Source: Shimia aestuarii (GTDB taxonomy: Bacteria; Pseudomonadota; Alphaproteobacteria; Rhodobacterales; Rhodobacteraceae). From it: DNA of 64,000 nt. Below the pieces are notes generated by a model. It made no database searches and was not told the DNA's origin. It worked only from the letters and a program-made list of their open reading frames with translations. Shown here in pieces: positions 36,202 through 45,367 of this stretch (within the stretch, counting starts at the first letter, position 1; each line of letters starts with the position of its first letter). The stretch covers positions 992,001 through 1,056,000 of the forward strand of contig NZ_FOTQ01000001.1 of the NCBI RefSeq assembly GCF_900114635.1. The letters run 5' to 3'. A program made the translations under genes and the position numbers.

Positions 36202-37227
36202 TCAGGCGGCCTGATCCAGTTCGATACGTTCGGCCAGCCTGGCAAGGAATTTCTTAGCCATGGGCTGACGGCGGGCCTTGATGGCCATGCGTTGCGCCCA
36301 GTCAATTGCCTTGGCGTGCTGACGCGCCACGGCCTCGTCCCGCAGGAGCAGCTCCTTGATCGCAAGCGCCTTGTCAAAGCGATGGACAAGACCAAGGTCC
36401 TCGACGTCGTTGCGGTCGAACTTGTTCCAGTAGCTGAATTCGATCTTGCCGTTCTGGTGGTTCGCGCGCCCGCGCCGCTGTTTGTTCAGGAAGGCGCCCA
36501 TCGAGCGCAGCGCATAGTGGTTGAGCTGTGCCACGTCATAGCCATAGCCCGTGTTCACATGCAGCGCGCCCTTGATCTGCCGGTCGTCGAACCGGGTGCC
36601 GTCCGGCGTGATCCAGTTGATCGGCCCGGCGTCCTGCTGCACGAAGGGGCGGTGCACCCCCATGCGGTTGAACTTGGTCCGGTCATTCTTGAACAGGGTC
36701 TTGAAAAAGCGGTGCTCACCCTCGCGGCCCTCAAAGGGTTGGGCGCGGGTGAATTGCAGCGGGACGGGTGTATCCTCGATCCCTTCTACGCCGTTGTTGC
36801 CGAAGATGCGCCAGACAAGAGAGATCGCATCGACCCCCGGAAAGGCGTCGATCAGCGCCTTGAACGTGCCGTCACCGACGTTGATCTGCAGGTACTCGTC
36901 CACATCCGCCACGAAAATCCAGTCGGCTTCGCGCACTGCAGCCTCGTGTTCGCCCCACATCAGGGCGCTCTTGTGCGGCCCACGGCGCATCACGCGATTG
37001 AACCGGTGATGCACTTCGCCCATGCGGTTGAGATTGCGCAGGATCATGTCCGTCTGATCGCTGCAGTCGTTGGTAAACACGACGATATCCGTCGCTCCCA
37101 GTGCCCGGTAATGCGCCACCCAGTCGAGGATGTAGGCACCCTCGTCCTTCATGGTGGTTACCACGGTCACTTTCGGCGCGGCTGTATCGCCTCCGAATCC
37201 GAAGAAAGCCACTGCTATATGCCTCAT
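36202..37227 (-). CDS. glycosyltransferase family 2-like protein
   Basis: Protein of 341 residues of the Glyco_tranf_2_4 type. It starts with VTVVTTMKDEGAYILDWVAHYRALG and has the metal/donor motif VADVDEYL near residue 126. The C-terminal region is basic and helical. Such enzymes build surface polysaccharides. It is transcribed with the methyltransferase downstream. Confidence 0.78.
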   Translation of the reverse strand: MRHIAVAFFGFGGDTAAPKVTVVTTMKDEGAYILDWVAHYRALGATDIVVFTNDCSDQTDMILRNLNRMGEVHHRFNRVMRRGPHKSALMWGEHEAAVREADWIFVADVDEYLQINVGDGTFKALIDAFPGVDAISLVWRIFGNNGVEGIEDTPVPLQFTRAQPFEGREGEHRFFKTLFKNDRTKFNRMGVHRPFVQQDAGPINWITPDGTRFDDRQIKGALHVNTGYGYDVAQLNHYALRSMGAFLNKQRRGRANHQNGKIEFSYWNKFDRNDVEDLGLVHRFDKALAIKELLLRDEAVARQHAKAIDWAQRMAIKARRQPMAKKFLARLAERIELDQAA

Positions 37228-37337
37228 ATGTAAGCGGCTCGTTCAAGCGGCCGCGTTTATGAAGAGAATCTTAACGCGGACCGACGGGAAACGTCTACAA
37301 TTTTTCGTTATTTGTTCGGAGTGTGGCCTGGACGACT

Positions 37338-37574
37338 CTATTTACGCCAATGGGTTGGCACGATGATCAACGCCCCGATGGACGAGATAATCGCGTTGAG
37401 ACCGGGGCTGCCAAAGCCGATGTGGAACATGCGGGAAATCATGTAAAACAGGAAGGCCCCACCGATGCAGATAATGATCGAGGGGACATAGCCGTTACGC
37501 GTGAAACCGCTGCGCTCGGACGCATAGCCGATGATACCGGCAATGATCACGGTGCCGAAAAAGGTAAAGAACAT
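37338..37574 (-). CDS. GlsB/YeaQ/YmgE-type small membrane protein
   Basis: Protein of 78 residues with three predicted helices. The pattern GTVIIAGIIGYASERSG followed by NGYVPSIIICIGGAFL and a third hydrophobic segment resembles the transglycosylase-associated GlsB/YmgE family. Function is poorly defined (stress, envelope). It follows fmt on the same strand by nine bases. Confidence 0.68.
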   Translation of the reverse strand: MFFTFFGTVIIAGIIGYASERSGFTRNGYVPSIIICIGGAFLFYMISRMFHIGFGSPGLNAIISSIGALIIVPTHWRK

Positions 37575-37583
37575 GTTCGGCTC

Positions 37584-38489
37584 CTAGAGCTGGCGTCCTT
37601 TTTCCAGCGGAAAGCCCCGCAGGAAGGTTTCTGCATCCTGCGCGCCTTTGCCCGCCCGTTGCAAGCGCAACAACTGCACCGCACCTGTGCCACACGCCAC
37701 AGTCAGCGCGTCATCCAGCAGCGTGCCGGGGGCACCTACGCCTTCTCCCAGCCGGGATGCCAGCAGTTTGATCCGCTGCCCGTCGATCTCGGTCCACGCG
37801 CCGGGAAACGGGGAAAGCCCGCGGATCTTGCGATCAACGTCTTCTGCCGGGGCGGTCCAGTCGATCTTGGCTTCGGACTTGTCGATCTTGTGGGCGTAGG
37901 TGACGCCATCGTCGGGCTGGGGCACCGGAACCAGATCCGGTAAGTCGCTCAAAGCCGCCACAATCAGCCTTGCCCCCATCTTCGAGAGCCTGTCATGCAA
38001 CAGGTCCGTCGTTTCGGTTTCCCCGATCCCGGTCTCGTCAACCATGAGCACCGGACCAGTGTCCAGTCCGGCTTCCATCTGCATGATGCAGACACCGGTT
38101 TTTTCATCGCCCGCCATGATAGCGCGGTGGATCGGCGCGGCCCCGCGCCAGCGCGGCAAAAGGCTGGCGTGAATATTGAGGCACCCATGCGCGGGGGCAT
38201 CAAGAATAGGCTGGGGCAGGATCAACCCATACGCGACCACAACGGCCACATCGGCATTCAGCGCGGCAAAGGCGGCCTGTTCTTCCGCCCCCTTGAGCGA
38301 GACCGGATGCCGGACCTCAAGACCAAGCGCTTGGGCGCGGGCATGCACGGGTGTCGGGCGGTCTTTCTTGCCGCGCCCTGCGGGGCGGGGCGGCTGGCAA
38401 TAGACAGCCGCGATCTCGTGGCCCGCCTCGACCAGCGCATCCAGAACCGGCACCGAGAAATCCGGCGTGCCCATGAAGACCACTTTCAT
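37584..38489 (-). CDS. fmt: methionyl-tRNA formyltransferase
   Basis: Formylates initiator Met-tRNA, 301 residues. Key N-H-D residues sit in [18 protein letters not shown] and [10 protein letters not shown]. The C-terminal tRNA-binding domain follows from about 205. It overlaps the deformylase-like gene by four bases, in a def-def-def-fmt operon. Confidence 0.95.
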   Translation of the reverse strand: MKVVFMGTPDFSVPVLDALVEAGHEIAAVYCQPPRPAGRGKKDRPTPVHARAQALGLEVRHPVSLKGAEEQAAFAALNADVAVVVAYGLILPQPILDAPAHGCLNIHASLLPRWRGAAPIHRAIMAGDEKTGVCIMQMEAGLDTGPVLMVDETGIGETETTDLLHDRLSKMGARLIVAALSDLPDLVPVPQPDDGVTYAHKIDKSEAKIDWTAPAEDVDRKIRGLSPFPGAWTEIDGQRIKLLASRLGEGVGAPGTLLDDALTVACGTGAVQLLRLQRAGKGAQDAETFLRGFPLEKGRQL

Positions 38490-38980
38490 CGCAGCTTCCT
38501 CGCCTTCTTGATCAGCATGTCGCGCTTTACCTTGCTCAGGCGATCAAAATACATCTTGCCGTTGATATGGTCGATCTGGTGCTGCACCGACGTGGCCCAA
38601 AGCCCGACAAAATCGCGCCGCTGGATCATGCCGTCCTCGTTGAGAAACCGCACCGTTACTGCGCGCGGGCGTTTGATCATGGCCGACACGCCGGGCAGGT
38701 TCGGGCTGGCTTCGTCGTGTTCGCGATCCTCGATCGAGGCATGCAGGATTTCCGGATTGGCCATGCGTACGGCCTGTCCGCGGGTATCGCTGGCATCGAC
38801 CACGATCAGGCGCAGCATTTCACCGATCTGGTTGGCGCCCATACCCACACCGGGCATGGCCTCCATCGTGTCGATCAGGTCGTCCCAGACCTGCCGCACA
38901 TGATCGGTGATCTCTTCCACCTCGGCGGCAGGGGTGCGCAGGCGTTTGTCGGGCCATTGCAGGCAGGGGCGAACGGTCAT
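38486..38980 (-). CDS. degenerate peptide deformylase paralogue (probably inactive)
   Basis: Deformylase-fold protein of 164 residues with all three catalytic motifs altered. Motif I reads [10 protein letters not shown] instead of GxGLAAxQ. Motif II reads EASPNLPG where active enzymes have EGCLSIPG, so the metal-ligand Cys is Ser92. Motif III is [10 protein letters not shown], with the catalytic Glu of HExxH replaced by Gln135. The two His remain. The fold-level similarity to the neighbouring deformylases is clear. It probably cannot deformylate, and may bind ribosomes or nascent chains, or be decaying. It overlaps fmt and the next def by four bases on each side, which keeps it in the operon. 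Confidence 0.85.
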   Translation of the reverse strand: MTVRPCLQWPDKRLRTPAAEVEEITDHVRQVWDDLIDTMEAMPGVGMGANQIGEMLRLIVVDASDTRGQAVRMANPEILHASIEDREHDEASPNLPGVSAMIKRPRAVTVRFLNEDGMIQRRDFVGLWATSVQHQIDHINGKMYFDRLSKVKRDMLIKKARKLR

Positions 38981-39471
38981 GTCTGGGCCTCATATGTCGC
39001 GATGAAATCGGCCTTGTCGGCTTCGGTCAGGTGATCAAGCGTCACGCGCCCATCAAGATGGTCGATCTCGTGCTGGATGCAGCGCGCCTCGAAACCGTCA
39101 AAGTCACGCATATGCATGTCGCCGCGCGCATCCCGCCACGCCAACGTCACAGCGACGGGACGTTCCACCGGAACCATGAGACCGGGAATGGAGAGGCACC
39201 CTTCCTCCATCACTTCGGTACGCTTTTCGCGCACCATGATGACCGGGTCGAGAAAGGCCTCGGGCGTGGGGTCGCCCTCTTTCCAACCCGCGTCCATGAC
39301 GAAGATCCGTCGCATGACACCCACCTGCGGCGCGGCCAATCCGCGCCCATTGGCGGCATACATCGTGTCAAACATGTCCTGCACCAGCGCCTCGTGATCG
39401 TCCTCGCCCACATGGTCGCAGACCTGCGACAGGCGCTCATCAGGCCAGATCACCAGCGGCAGCACACTCAT
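38977..39471 (-). CDS. def: peptide deformylase, second paralogue
   Basis: Metallo-deformylase of 164 residues. Motifs GRGLAAPQVG, EEGCLSIPG and QHEIDHLDG are intact. The start at 39471 gives MSVLPLVIWPDERL. A longer frame upstream runs through the first def gene. Overlaps both neighbours by four bases. Paralogues may differ in substrate or expression, which I cannot see from sequence. Confidence 0.92.
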   Translation of the reverse strand: MSVLPLVIWPDERLSQVCDHVGEDDHEALVQDMFDTMYAANGRGLAAPQVGVMRRIFVMDAGWKEGDPTPEAFLDPVIMVREKRTEVMEEGCLSIPGLMVPVERPVAVTLAWRDARGDMHMRDFDGFEARCIQHEIDHLDGRVTLDHLTEADKADFIATYEAQT

Positions 39472-39989
39472 CCGCGCGCCAGCTCGCGTTTCAGCTTCTG
39501 GGATTTGCGGGTCATCATCTGGCGTTTCATCGGGCCGAGGTAATCGATGAAAAGCTTGCCGTTTAGGTGGTCGATCTCGTGCTGGACACAAGTTGCCCAA
39601 AGCCCGTCGAAATCCTTTTCCTGCGGATTGCCGTTCTCATCGATCCAGCCGACCCGGACCGCAGCCGGCCGGGTGACTTCGGCAAACTGTTCCGGGATCG
39701 AGAGGCACCCTTCTTCGTAGGTGTTGAGGTCGTCGGACTTGGCCAGAATTTCAGGATTGAACATCACCATGGGCTCAGGATCGCCCTCTTTCACGCAATC
39801 CATCACGATCAGCCGTTCCAGCACGCCCACCTGCGGTGCGGCGAGGCCAATCCCGGGCGCGTCATACATCGTCGCCAGCATGTCTTTGGCGAGGCTGCGC
39901 AGCTCGTCCGAGAGATCGTCAACGGGCGCACAGACCTTTTTCAAACGCGGGTCGGGGTGGATCAGGATCGGCTTAATCATGGGCTTCAT
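39468..39989 (-). CDS. def: peptide deformylase, first paralogue
   Basis: Canonical Fe2+-type peptide deformylase of 173 residues that removes the formyl group from nascent proteins. Motifs: GIGLAAPQVG, EEGCLSIPEQ and QHEIDHLNG. The start context (IKPILIHPDPRLKKVC) is the usual N terminus. First gene of the four-gene operon, divergent from the C-S lyase. Confidence 0.95.
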   Translation of the reverse strand: MKPMIKPILIHPDPRLKKVCAPVDDLSDELRSLAKDMLATMYDAPGIGLAAPQVGVLERLIVMDCVKEGDPEPMVMFNPEILAKSDDLNTYEEGCLSIPEQFAEVTRPAAVRVGWIDENGNPQEKDFDGLWATCVQHEIDHLNGKLFIDYLGPMKRQMMTRKSQKLKRELARG

Positions 39990-40081
39990 CTAGGCCATGC
40001 GCGCGCGCTGTGCAACGGGGCTTGCAACGCGGGGGGAAAGCGGTAGCTTCACCCGGACCCAAGAGGAGCAGAGGACCCATC

Positions 40082-41254
40082 ATGAGCTTTGACGAAATCA
40101 TCGACCGCTTTGGCACCCATTCCGTGAAATGGGACATGATGGAAGAGCTTTATGGGGTGCCGGCCAAGGACGGGATTTCCATGTGGGTGGCGGATATGGA
40201 TTTCCGCCCGCCGCAATGCGTGCGCGATGCATTGCAGGGCATGATCGACCACGGGGTTTTTGGCTATTACGGCGACTATACCGGCTATCACGCGGCGATC
40301 TGCTGGTGGATGGAAACCCGCCACGGCTGGACCGTGCAGCAGGACGAGATTTTCACCACCCACGGTCTGGTCAATGGCACCGCCATGTGCATCGACGCCT
40401 TTACCCAGCCGGGCGATGGCGTGGTGCTGATGACGCCGGTCTACCACGCGTTTCACAGGGTGATCCGCGCAGCTGATCGCAAGGTCGTGGAATGTGAACT
40501 GGCCCTGAACGAAGGGCGCTATGAAATGGATTTCGACGCTTGGGACGCGCAGATGACCGGTGACGAGACCATGCTGATCCTGTGTTCGCCGCACAATCCG
40601 GGCGGCCGTGTCTGGACCCTCGAGGAATTGCAGGGGGTGGCCGATTTCTGCAAACGCCACGACCTGATCCTTGTGTCGGACGAGATTCACCACGACCTCG
40701 TCTATCCCGGCAACACCCATATCGCGATGGCGCTGGTGGATGAAAGCATACGGGACCGTCTGGTGATGATGACCGCGACCACCAAGACCTTCAACATTGC
40801 GGGCGGGCATTCCGGCAACGTGATTATTCAGGATCCGGAGCTGCGCAAACGGTTTGGAGCGCGCATGGCGGCACTTGGGAAATCGCCCAACTCCTTTGGT
40901 CTCTACATGGCCGAAGCCGCCTATTCCCCCGAAGGCGCGGCATGGGTCGACGACCTCGTGGCCTACCTGGATGGCAACCGCAAAGTGCTTGACGACGCGG
41001 TGGCGGCGATCCCGGGACTGCAGTCGATGCCGCTGGAAGCGACCTATCTGAGTTGGGTGGATTTCTCGGGAACGGGCATGTCGCGCGAAGAGTTCACCCG
41101 TCGTGTCGAACAGGACGCGCGCATCGCCGTCAATCACGGCCCGACCTTTGGCAAGGGCGGCGACAGCTTCCTACGCTTCAACATCGCGACCCCCCGCGCG
41201 CGTGTGAGCGAGGCCGCTGAACGCCTGACGGCAGCTTTCTCGGACCTTCAGTAA
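40082..41254 (+). CDS. MalY/PatB family PLP-dependent C-S lyase-like enzyme
   Basis: PLP enzyme of 390 residues. The fold-type I aminotransferase marks are WVADMDFRPPQCV at the N terminus, the PLP-stacking SPHNPGGRVW, ILVSDEIHHDLVYPG, and the Schiff-base Lys in ATTKTFNIAGGHSGN. PatB/MalY proteins cleave cystathionine-type C-S bonds or act as aminotransferases. The start at 40082 has AAGAGGAGCAGAGG just upstream. No sulfur genes are adjacent. Confidence 0.87.
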   Translation: MSFDEIIDRFGTHSVKWDMMEELYGVPAKDGISMWVADMDFRPPQCVRDALQGMIDHGVFGYYGDYTGYHAAICWWMETRHGWTVQQDEIFTTHGLVNGTAMCIDAFTQPGDGVVLMTPVYHAFHRVIRAADRKVVECELALNEGRYEMDFDAWDAQMTGDETMLILCSPHNPGGRVWTLEELQGVADFCKRHDLILVSDEIHHDLVYPGNTHIAMALVDESIRDRLVMMTATTKTFNIAGGHSGNVIIQDPELRKRFGARMAALGKSPNSFGLYMAEAAYSPEGAAWVDDLVAYLDGNRKVLDDAVAAIPGLQSMPLEATYLSWVDFSGTGMSREEFTRRVEQDARIAVNHGPTFGKGGDSFLRFNIATPRARVSEAAERLTAAFSDLQ

Positions 41255-41385
41255 GCGTCAAAAACAAAGGCTCCCGCCCCTTTGTCGGTGCAGCAAAGCT
41301 GCGCCGCAAAGCGTTGGGCGTGGCGCGCCTTTGGCGCGCGTTTGAGTATTTCTGGCAAAATGAAGAACCGGGGGCGGCAGGATAT
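41255..41385. other. intergenic region with inverted repeats and REP-like copy C
   Basis: 131 bases, no gene. Contains a GCGCGCC (41323-41329) / GGCGCGC (41333-41339) hairpin and the REP-like core read on the minus strand. Lies between convergent genes. Confidence 0.6.
41321..41376 (-). repeat. REP-like intergenic element, copy C
   Basis: Minus-strand core CTTCATTTTGCCAGAAATA (reverse complement around 41345-41366) next to a GC hairpin. Shares the core with copies at 671-735 and 4101-4147. Confidence 0.55.
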
Positions 41386-41736
41386 CTAGCCGTTGGTGAT
41401 CAGCCCTGCGGGAACAAACTCGGGTTGTTCGAAATCGACCGGGGGTTTGTCGGTTGCCTGGGTGGCGCGCTTGAACTCGTACCGCATTTCACCAGCCTCT
41501 TCTTCGGAGGCGACGATCAGGCATTGCAGGAAATGCCGCCCGCCGTCGTACAGGTCCACGAGGCCGCGCAGGTGCGGTGCGTCCTCGACATCCAGGGTGA
41601 ACCCGTCTTCCTGAAAGCGCAGCACGCGAAAGCTGCGCCCATCAGCCTCGACCCGCAGCTTGTTGCGGCGCTTGAGATCTTTCTTGCGGGCCGCATCCAG
41701 CCCTTTCTGCACTTCCGGCGGTACATAGGTCGACAT
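41386..41736 (-). CDS. conserved hypothetical protein, soluble
   Basis: Protein of 116 residues, charged, without signal or membrane segment. N terminus is basic (ARKKDLKRRNKLRVEADG), followed by FRVLRFQEDGFTLDVEDAPHLRG and DLYDGGRHFLQCLIVASEEE. I recognise no family. Similar small proteins occur next to REP-like elements in related genomes by my impression only. Start at the ATG (41736), four codons after another Met. Confidence 0.6.
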   Translation of the reverse strand: MSTYVPPEVQKGLDAARKKDLKRRNKLRVEADGRSFRVLRFQEDGFTLDVEDAPHLRGLVDLYDGGRHFLQCLIVASEEEAGEMRYEFKRATQATDKPPVDFEQPEFVPAGLITNG

Positions 41737-41906
41737 TGTTCGCTCCATTCCTGCCCGTAGGGTTCAACCACATTCGGATTCGGTCAAGACAGGAATTTCC
41801 GATTTGCCGCCCCTTGTGCAAATACGCGCAACTCCTTTGCGCAGTGTTGCGTTTTCTCCGCACCGACCGAGACTTAGGTAGGAGACGAGCAAAACGGGAG
41901 CATAGG

Positions 41907-42896
41907 ATGGGACACCTTCTGGACGGACGCTGGGTGACGGAAGCGATCGACACCAAGGCAAGTGGCGGCAAATTCGAACGCGCAGCGGCCCAGTTCCGCA
42001 ACTGGATCACACCGGACGGGGCACCGGGGCCGAGCGGGGCCGGCGGGTTTGCTGCCGCAAGCGGGCGCTATCATCTTTATGTATCCTACGCATGCCCATG
42101 GGCCCATCGCACCCTGATTTTCAGATCCCTGAAGGGGTTGAGCGATCATATCGCGGTGTCGGCAGTGCATCCCGACATGCTTGATGAGGGCTGGAGCTTT
42201 GACGACGACTTCGCAGGCGCCACGGGGGATGCGCTTTTCAACAGCGGGCACGCCCACGATCTCTATACCCGTGCAGACCCGGCGTATTCGGGCCGGGCGA
42301 CGGTCCCGATCCTCTGGGACAAGGAACAGGCCACCATCGTTTCAAATGAAAGCGCCGAGATCATCCGCATGTTCAACAGCGCCTTTGACCGGATTACCGG
42401 AAATGACCTTGATTTCTGGCCCGAAGCGCTGCGCGAAGAGATCGAGGTTGTGAACACCCGCATCTATGACACGCTCAACAATGGGGTTTATCGCGCCGGT
42501 TTCGCCTCAACGCAGGACGCCTACGAGGACGCGGTATACCCCCTGTTCGACACGCTGGACTGGCTCGAAGACCGCCTCTCAAGAAACCGCTTCCTGATCG
42601 GCGACACGCTGACCGAAGCCGACTGGCGCCTGTTCACCACGCTGATCCGGTTCGATCCGGTCTATCATCTGCACTTCAAATGCAACCGACGCCGCATCGT
42701 GGATTATCCCAACCTGTGGGCCTACACCCGCGCACTGTACCAGGTGCCGGGTATCGCCGAGACGGTGAAGCTTGATCATATCGTGCGCCACTATCACTAC
42801 AGCCACGAAAGCATCAATCCGAACCGGATTGTCCCGATCAACCCGATTTTGGACTACGACGCGCCGCACGGGCGCGGCACGTCTCAAATCACCTGA
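41907..42896 (+). CDS. Xi-class glutathione S-transferase (glutathionyl-hydroquinone reductase)
   Basis: Protein of 329 residues matching ECM4-type S-glutathionyl-hydroquinone reductases. The catalytic Cys is in SYACPWAHRTLI, followed by TVPILWDKEQATIVSNESAEIIRMFN (glutathione site) and the helical C domain with FLIGDTLTEADWRLFTTLIRFD and HFKCNRR. The ATG at 41907 is preferred over longer starts. They reduce glutathionyl-hydroquinones during quinone detoxification. Confidence 0.92.
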   Translation: MGHLLDGRWVTEAIDTKASGGKFERAAAQFRNWITPDGAPGPSGAGGFAAASGRYHLYVSYACPWAHRTLIFRSLKGLSDHIAVSAVHPDMLDEGWSFDDDFAGATGDALFNSGHAHDLYTRADPAYSGRATVPILWDKEQATIVSNESAEIIRMFNSAFDRITGNDLDFWPEALREEIEVVNTRIYDTLNNGVYRAGFASTQDAYEDAVYPLFDTLDWLEDRLSRNRFLIGDTLTEADWRLFTTLIRFDPVYHLHFKCNRRRIVDYPNLWAYTRALYQVPGIAETVKLDHIVRHYHYSHESINPNRIVPINPILDYDAPHGRGTSQIT

Positions 42897-43270
42897 CGGT
42901 TTGTACCATAGTGCTCGACCATCGCGGCAAGGTCTTCAGGCGGGGTTCCGGTGGGCAAAAATGCCCGCGCGTTTGCGCAATGGTTGAAGATCGAGCCATC
43001 CGAGAAAAACACCGAGTTGGTGACAAAGATCACCTGCATCAACGGATGGCGATAGCTGGCATAATCCGAAAGGGCCAGCGCAGCGCCCCCTTCCAGCATC
43101 AGGTCGAGCACCATCACCTCGTAGGTGGCATCCGCGCAGGTGGCGTCTTCCAGCGCCGAAACCGCATCTGCGTGCGACGTGGCAAGGTCAGCCTCGACCC
43201 CCAATCGCAGCAAGTGTCGCTGCCAGACGATCCCCAAATCGGCGCAGCCCTCTACGATCAGCGTGCGCAT
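42884..43270 (-). CDS. receiver-domain-like protein, atypical
   Basis: Protein of 128 residues with response-regulator receiver topology: TLIVEGCADLG, then the phospho-acceptor candidate Asp56 in VMVLDLML and a Thr in VIFVTNSVF. The acidic pocket is reduced (EGCAD in place of DDD/DE), and the conserved Lys that should follow beta-5 is not seen (AFLPTGTPPED). It may be a non-phosphorylated receiver. It overlaps the end of the GST gene by 13 bases. A CtrA-type box lies upstream at 43349-43363. Confidence 0.65.
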   Translation of the reverse strand: MRTLIVEGCADLGIVWQRHLLRLGVEADLATSHADAVSALEDATCADATYEVMVLDLMLEGGAALALSDYASYRHPLMQVIFVTNSVFFSDGSIFNHCANARAFLPTGTPPEDLAAMVEHYGTNRQVI

Positions 43271-43439
43271 GTACACCCCCTGCCACTTCTGACAATTCGT
43301 TACGAATTTTCAATTAAACGTTGATGCGACGATTTTCCTAACGATTGGTTAACGAACTGTTAACGCCCCTTGCGTCGGCGGTCTCTTGCCAAAGGCCAGG
43401 TTTTCCGCTTCAACGCCGATCAAGAGGAACGCCGCAATC
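43271..43439. other. intergenic control region between receiver-like gene and cobC
   Basis: 169-base divergent gap. AT-rich near the receiver gene (AATTTTCAATTAAACG), holding one CtrA-type box. No riboswitch is visible. AAGAGGAA precedes the cobC start. Confidence 0.6.
43349..43363. promoter_or_regulatory. CtrA-type binding box
   Basis: TTAACGAACTGTTAA, i.e. TTAA-N7-TTAA, which exactly matches the CtrA full box consensus. It is 79 bases upstream of the receiver-like gene and 77 bases before cobC. CtrA binding is inferred. Confidence 0.6.
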
Positions 43440-44402
43440 ATGACTGTCCCGACACAAAAAAAACCGTTCGACACCCCCCGCGATCACGGGGGCGGGCTGG
43501 ACGCGGCCATGGCACAGTGGGGAGGCGCCCGCGCCGACTGGCTGGACCTCTCCACGGGAATCAACCCGGTGGCCTATCCCATACCCCCCATCCCGATGTC
43601 CGCCTGGATGGAACTGCCTGACAGGGCAGCACAGGCGGCGTTGATCGCGGCGGCGCGCAAATTCTGGAACTTGCCCGAGGCCGCAGCGGTGCTCGCCGCT
43701 CCGGGCGCCTCGGCGCTGATCGCGCGGATACCGGCACTGGCCACATCGGGGACGGTCGACATCCCGGCTCCGACCTATAATGAACATGCCGCCGCGTTCC
43801 GCGCACAAGGCTGGCAGATCGGCACGACCGCGCCTGACGCACGGGTTCTGGTGCATCCGAACAACCCCACCGGGCGGCTCTGGTCGACGGCGGACCTCAC
43901 CGCGCCTCTGACGATTATCGACGAAAGTTTCTGCGATATCTGCCCCAGCGACAGCCTGATCGCCGAAGCCGCGAAACCGGGGCGCATCGTGCTCAAGAGC
44001 TTTGGAAAGTTCTGGGGGCTCGCGGGTATGCGGCTCGGGTTTGCCATCGGAGACCCGGCGCTGATCGCGCGGCTGAACGACCTGTCCGGGCCGTGGGCCG
44101 TGTCCGGCCCTGCCCTCGTCACAGGCACTGCCGCCTTGCAGGATGCAGGCTGGGCCGAAGCCACGCGCAACCGCCTTTCCGAAGATGCATCCCGGCTCGA
44201 CACGTTGTTGACCGGAGCCGGGGCGCAACTGGCCGGGGGAACACCGCTGTTCCGGCTTTATGACGTTGACGATGCTGTCGCGTGGCAAAACAAGCTGGCC
44301 CGCGCCCATGTCTGGAGCCGTATCTTCCCGTACTCAAAGACATTTCTGCGCCTTGGTCTGCCCGCACCAGATCGCTGGGCGCAACTGGAGGACGCGCTAT
44401 GA
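43440..44402 (+). CDS. cobC: threonine-phosphate decarboxylase-like aminotransferase, cobalamin biosynthesis
   Basis: PLP enzyme of 320 residues in the HisC-like family. It begins [15 protein letters not shown], typical of CobC/CobD, and has [12 protein letters not shown] and the Schiff-base Lys in [20 protein letters not shown]. It makes (R)-1-aminopropan-2-ol O-phosphate for the lower B12 loop. ATG at 43440 has AAGAGGAA upstream. Overlaps cbiB by four bases, supporting the assignment. Confidence 0.88.
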   Translation: MTVPTQKKPFDTPRDHGGGLDAAMAQWGGARADWLDLSTGINPVAYPIPPIPMSAWMELPDRAAQAALIAAARKFWNLPEAAAVLAAPGASALIARIPALATSGTVDIPAPTYNEHAAAFRAQGWQIGTTAPDARVLVHPNNPTGRLWSTADLTAPLTIIDESFCDICPSDSLIAEAAKPGRIVLKSFGKFWGLAGMRLGFAIGDPALIARLNDLSGPWAVSGPALVTGTAALQDAGWAEATRNRLSEDASRLDTLLTGAGAQLAGGTPLFRLYDVDDAVAWQNKLARAHVWSRIFPYSKTFLRLGLPAPDRWAQLEDAL

Positions 44403-45307
44403 GCACCGCTGCCCTCCTCGCTCTGGCACTACTGATCGACGCGATCTTCGGCGAACCGGATTGGGTCTGGCGCCGCCTGCCCCATCCTGCCGTCCTGATG
44501 GGACGCCTGATTGGTTGGGCCGAAACACACCTGAATCGAGGCCCAATTCGCCGGGTGAACGGCATCCTGCTCGTGCTCACCCTCGTGGGTGGCATGTGGG
44601 CCCTGGGACGGGGACTGTCTTTCCTCGGCTGGCTCCCGGAAATGGTCCTTGCCGCTATCCTTATGGCGCAACGCTCGCTTGTCGATCACGTGCGCGCCGT
44701 CGGGGACGCGCTTCGGATCTCGCTCGGGGACGGGCGCCGGGCCGTTGCACGTATCGTCAGCCGCGACACCGCCAACATGGATCAGAGCGCGGTTACACGC
44801 TCGGCAATCGAAAGCGCGGCCGAGAACCTCAGCGACGGCGTGATTGCCCCCGCTTTCTGGTACCTTGTCGCCGGGTTGCCCGGACTGCTTGTCTACAAGA
44901 TCATCAACACGGCTGACAGCATGATCGGCTATCGCACGGACCGTTTTGCCGCCTTTGGCTGGGCGGCGGCACGGCTTGACGATGTGCTCAACTGGATACC
45001 CGCCCGATTTACGGCCGCCTTGATCGCCGCCACGCACCACGGGTTTTCCGACTGGGGCGCCATTCGCGCCGATGCCCGCCTGCATCGCTCGCCCAATGCC
45101 GGCTGGCCTGAATCCGCCATGGCGCGCGCGCTCGATACCGCCATCGCCGGGCCGCGCGCCTATGACGGCGAGATGCGCGATTTTCCGTTCGTCAATCCAC
45201 ATGGCCGCCACGATCTTGGCCCAGATGATATCGACGCCGCCTGCACCGCGCTCTGGCGCTCATGGGGCGCATTCCTCGCAATCGTGATCGGCCTCGCCTT
45301 GATCTGA
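44399..45307 (+). CDS. cbiB: adenosylcobinamide-phosphate synthase CbiB/CobD
   Basis: Membrane enzyme of 302 residues that amidates adenosylcobyric acid with aminopropanol phosphate. It has [48 protein letters not shown] (split here into known parts) and [26 protein letters not shown]. Helices near 1-20, 48-70 and 275-300. Start at the ATG at 44399 within the cobC stop (ATGA). Confidence 0.92.
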   Translation: MSTAALLALALLIDAIFGEPDWVWRRLPHPAVLMGRLIGWAETHLNRGPIRRVNGILLVLTLVGGMWALGRGLSFLGWLPEMVLAAILMAQRSLVDHVRAVGDALRISLGDGRRAVARIVSRDTANMDQSAVTRSAIESAAENLSDGVIAPAFWYLVAGLPGLLVYKIINTADSMIGYRTDRFAAFGWAAARLDDVLNWIPARFTAALIAATHHGFSDWGAIRADARLHRSPNAGWPESAMARALDTAIAGPRAYDGEMRDFPFVNPHGRHDLGPDDIDAACTALWRSWGAFLAIVIGLALI

Positions 45308-45333
45308 GTGTTGCCCTGCGCCTGCTTCCTGTT

Positions 45334-45361
45334 AACCTCTTTGAAAATTCATTAAGAGGTT
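45334..45361 (+). promoter_or_regulatory. hairpin overlapping the ribosome site of the lytic transglycosylase gene
   Basis: Perfect 8-bp stem AACCTCTT (45334-45341) / AAGAGGTT (45354-45361), 12-base loop. The right arm contains the ribosome binding site AGAGG, eight bases before the ATG. Folding would hide it, so translation control is possible. Confidence 0.5.
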
Positions 45362-45367
45362 TGCCCC

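Noticed and set aside
43271-43439. Cobalamin riboswitch before cobC
   Set aside because: None of the B12-element core segments is seen there, in contrast to 50706-50892.
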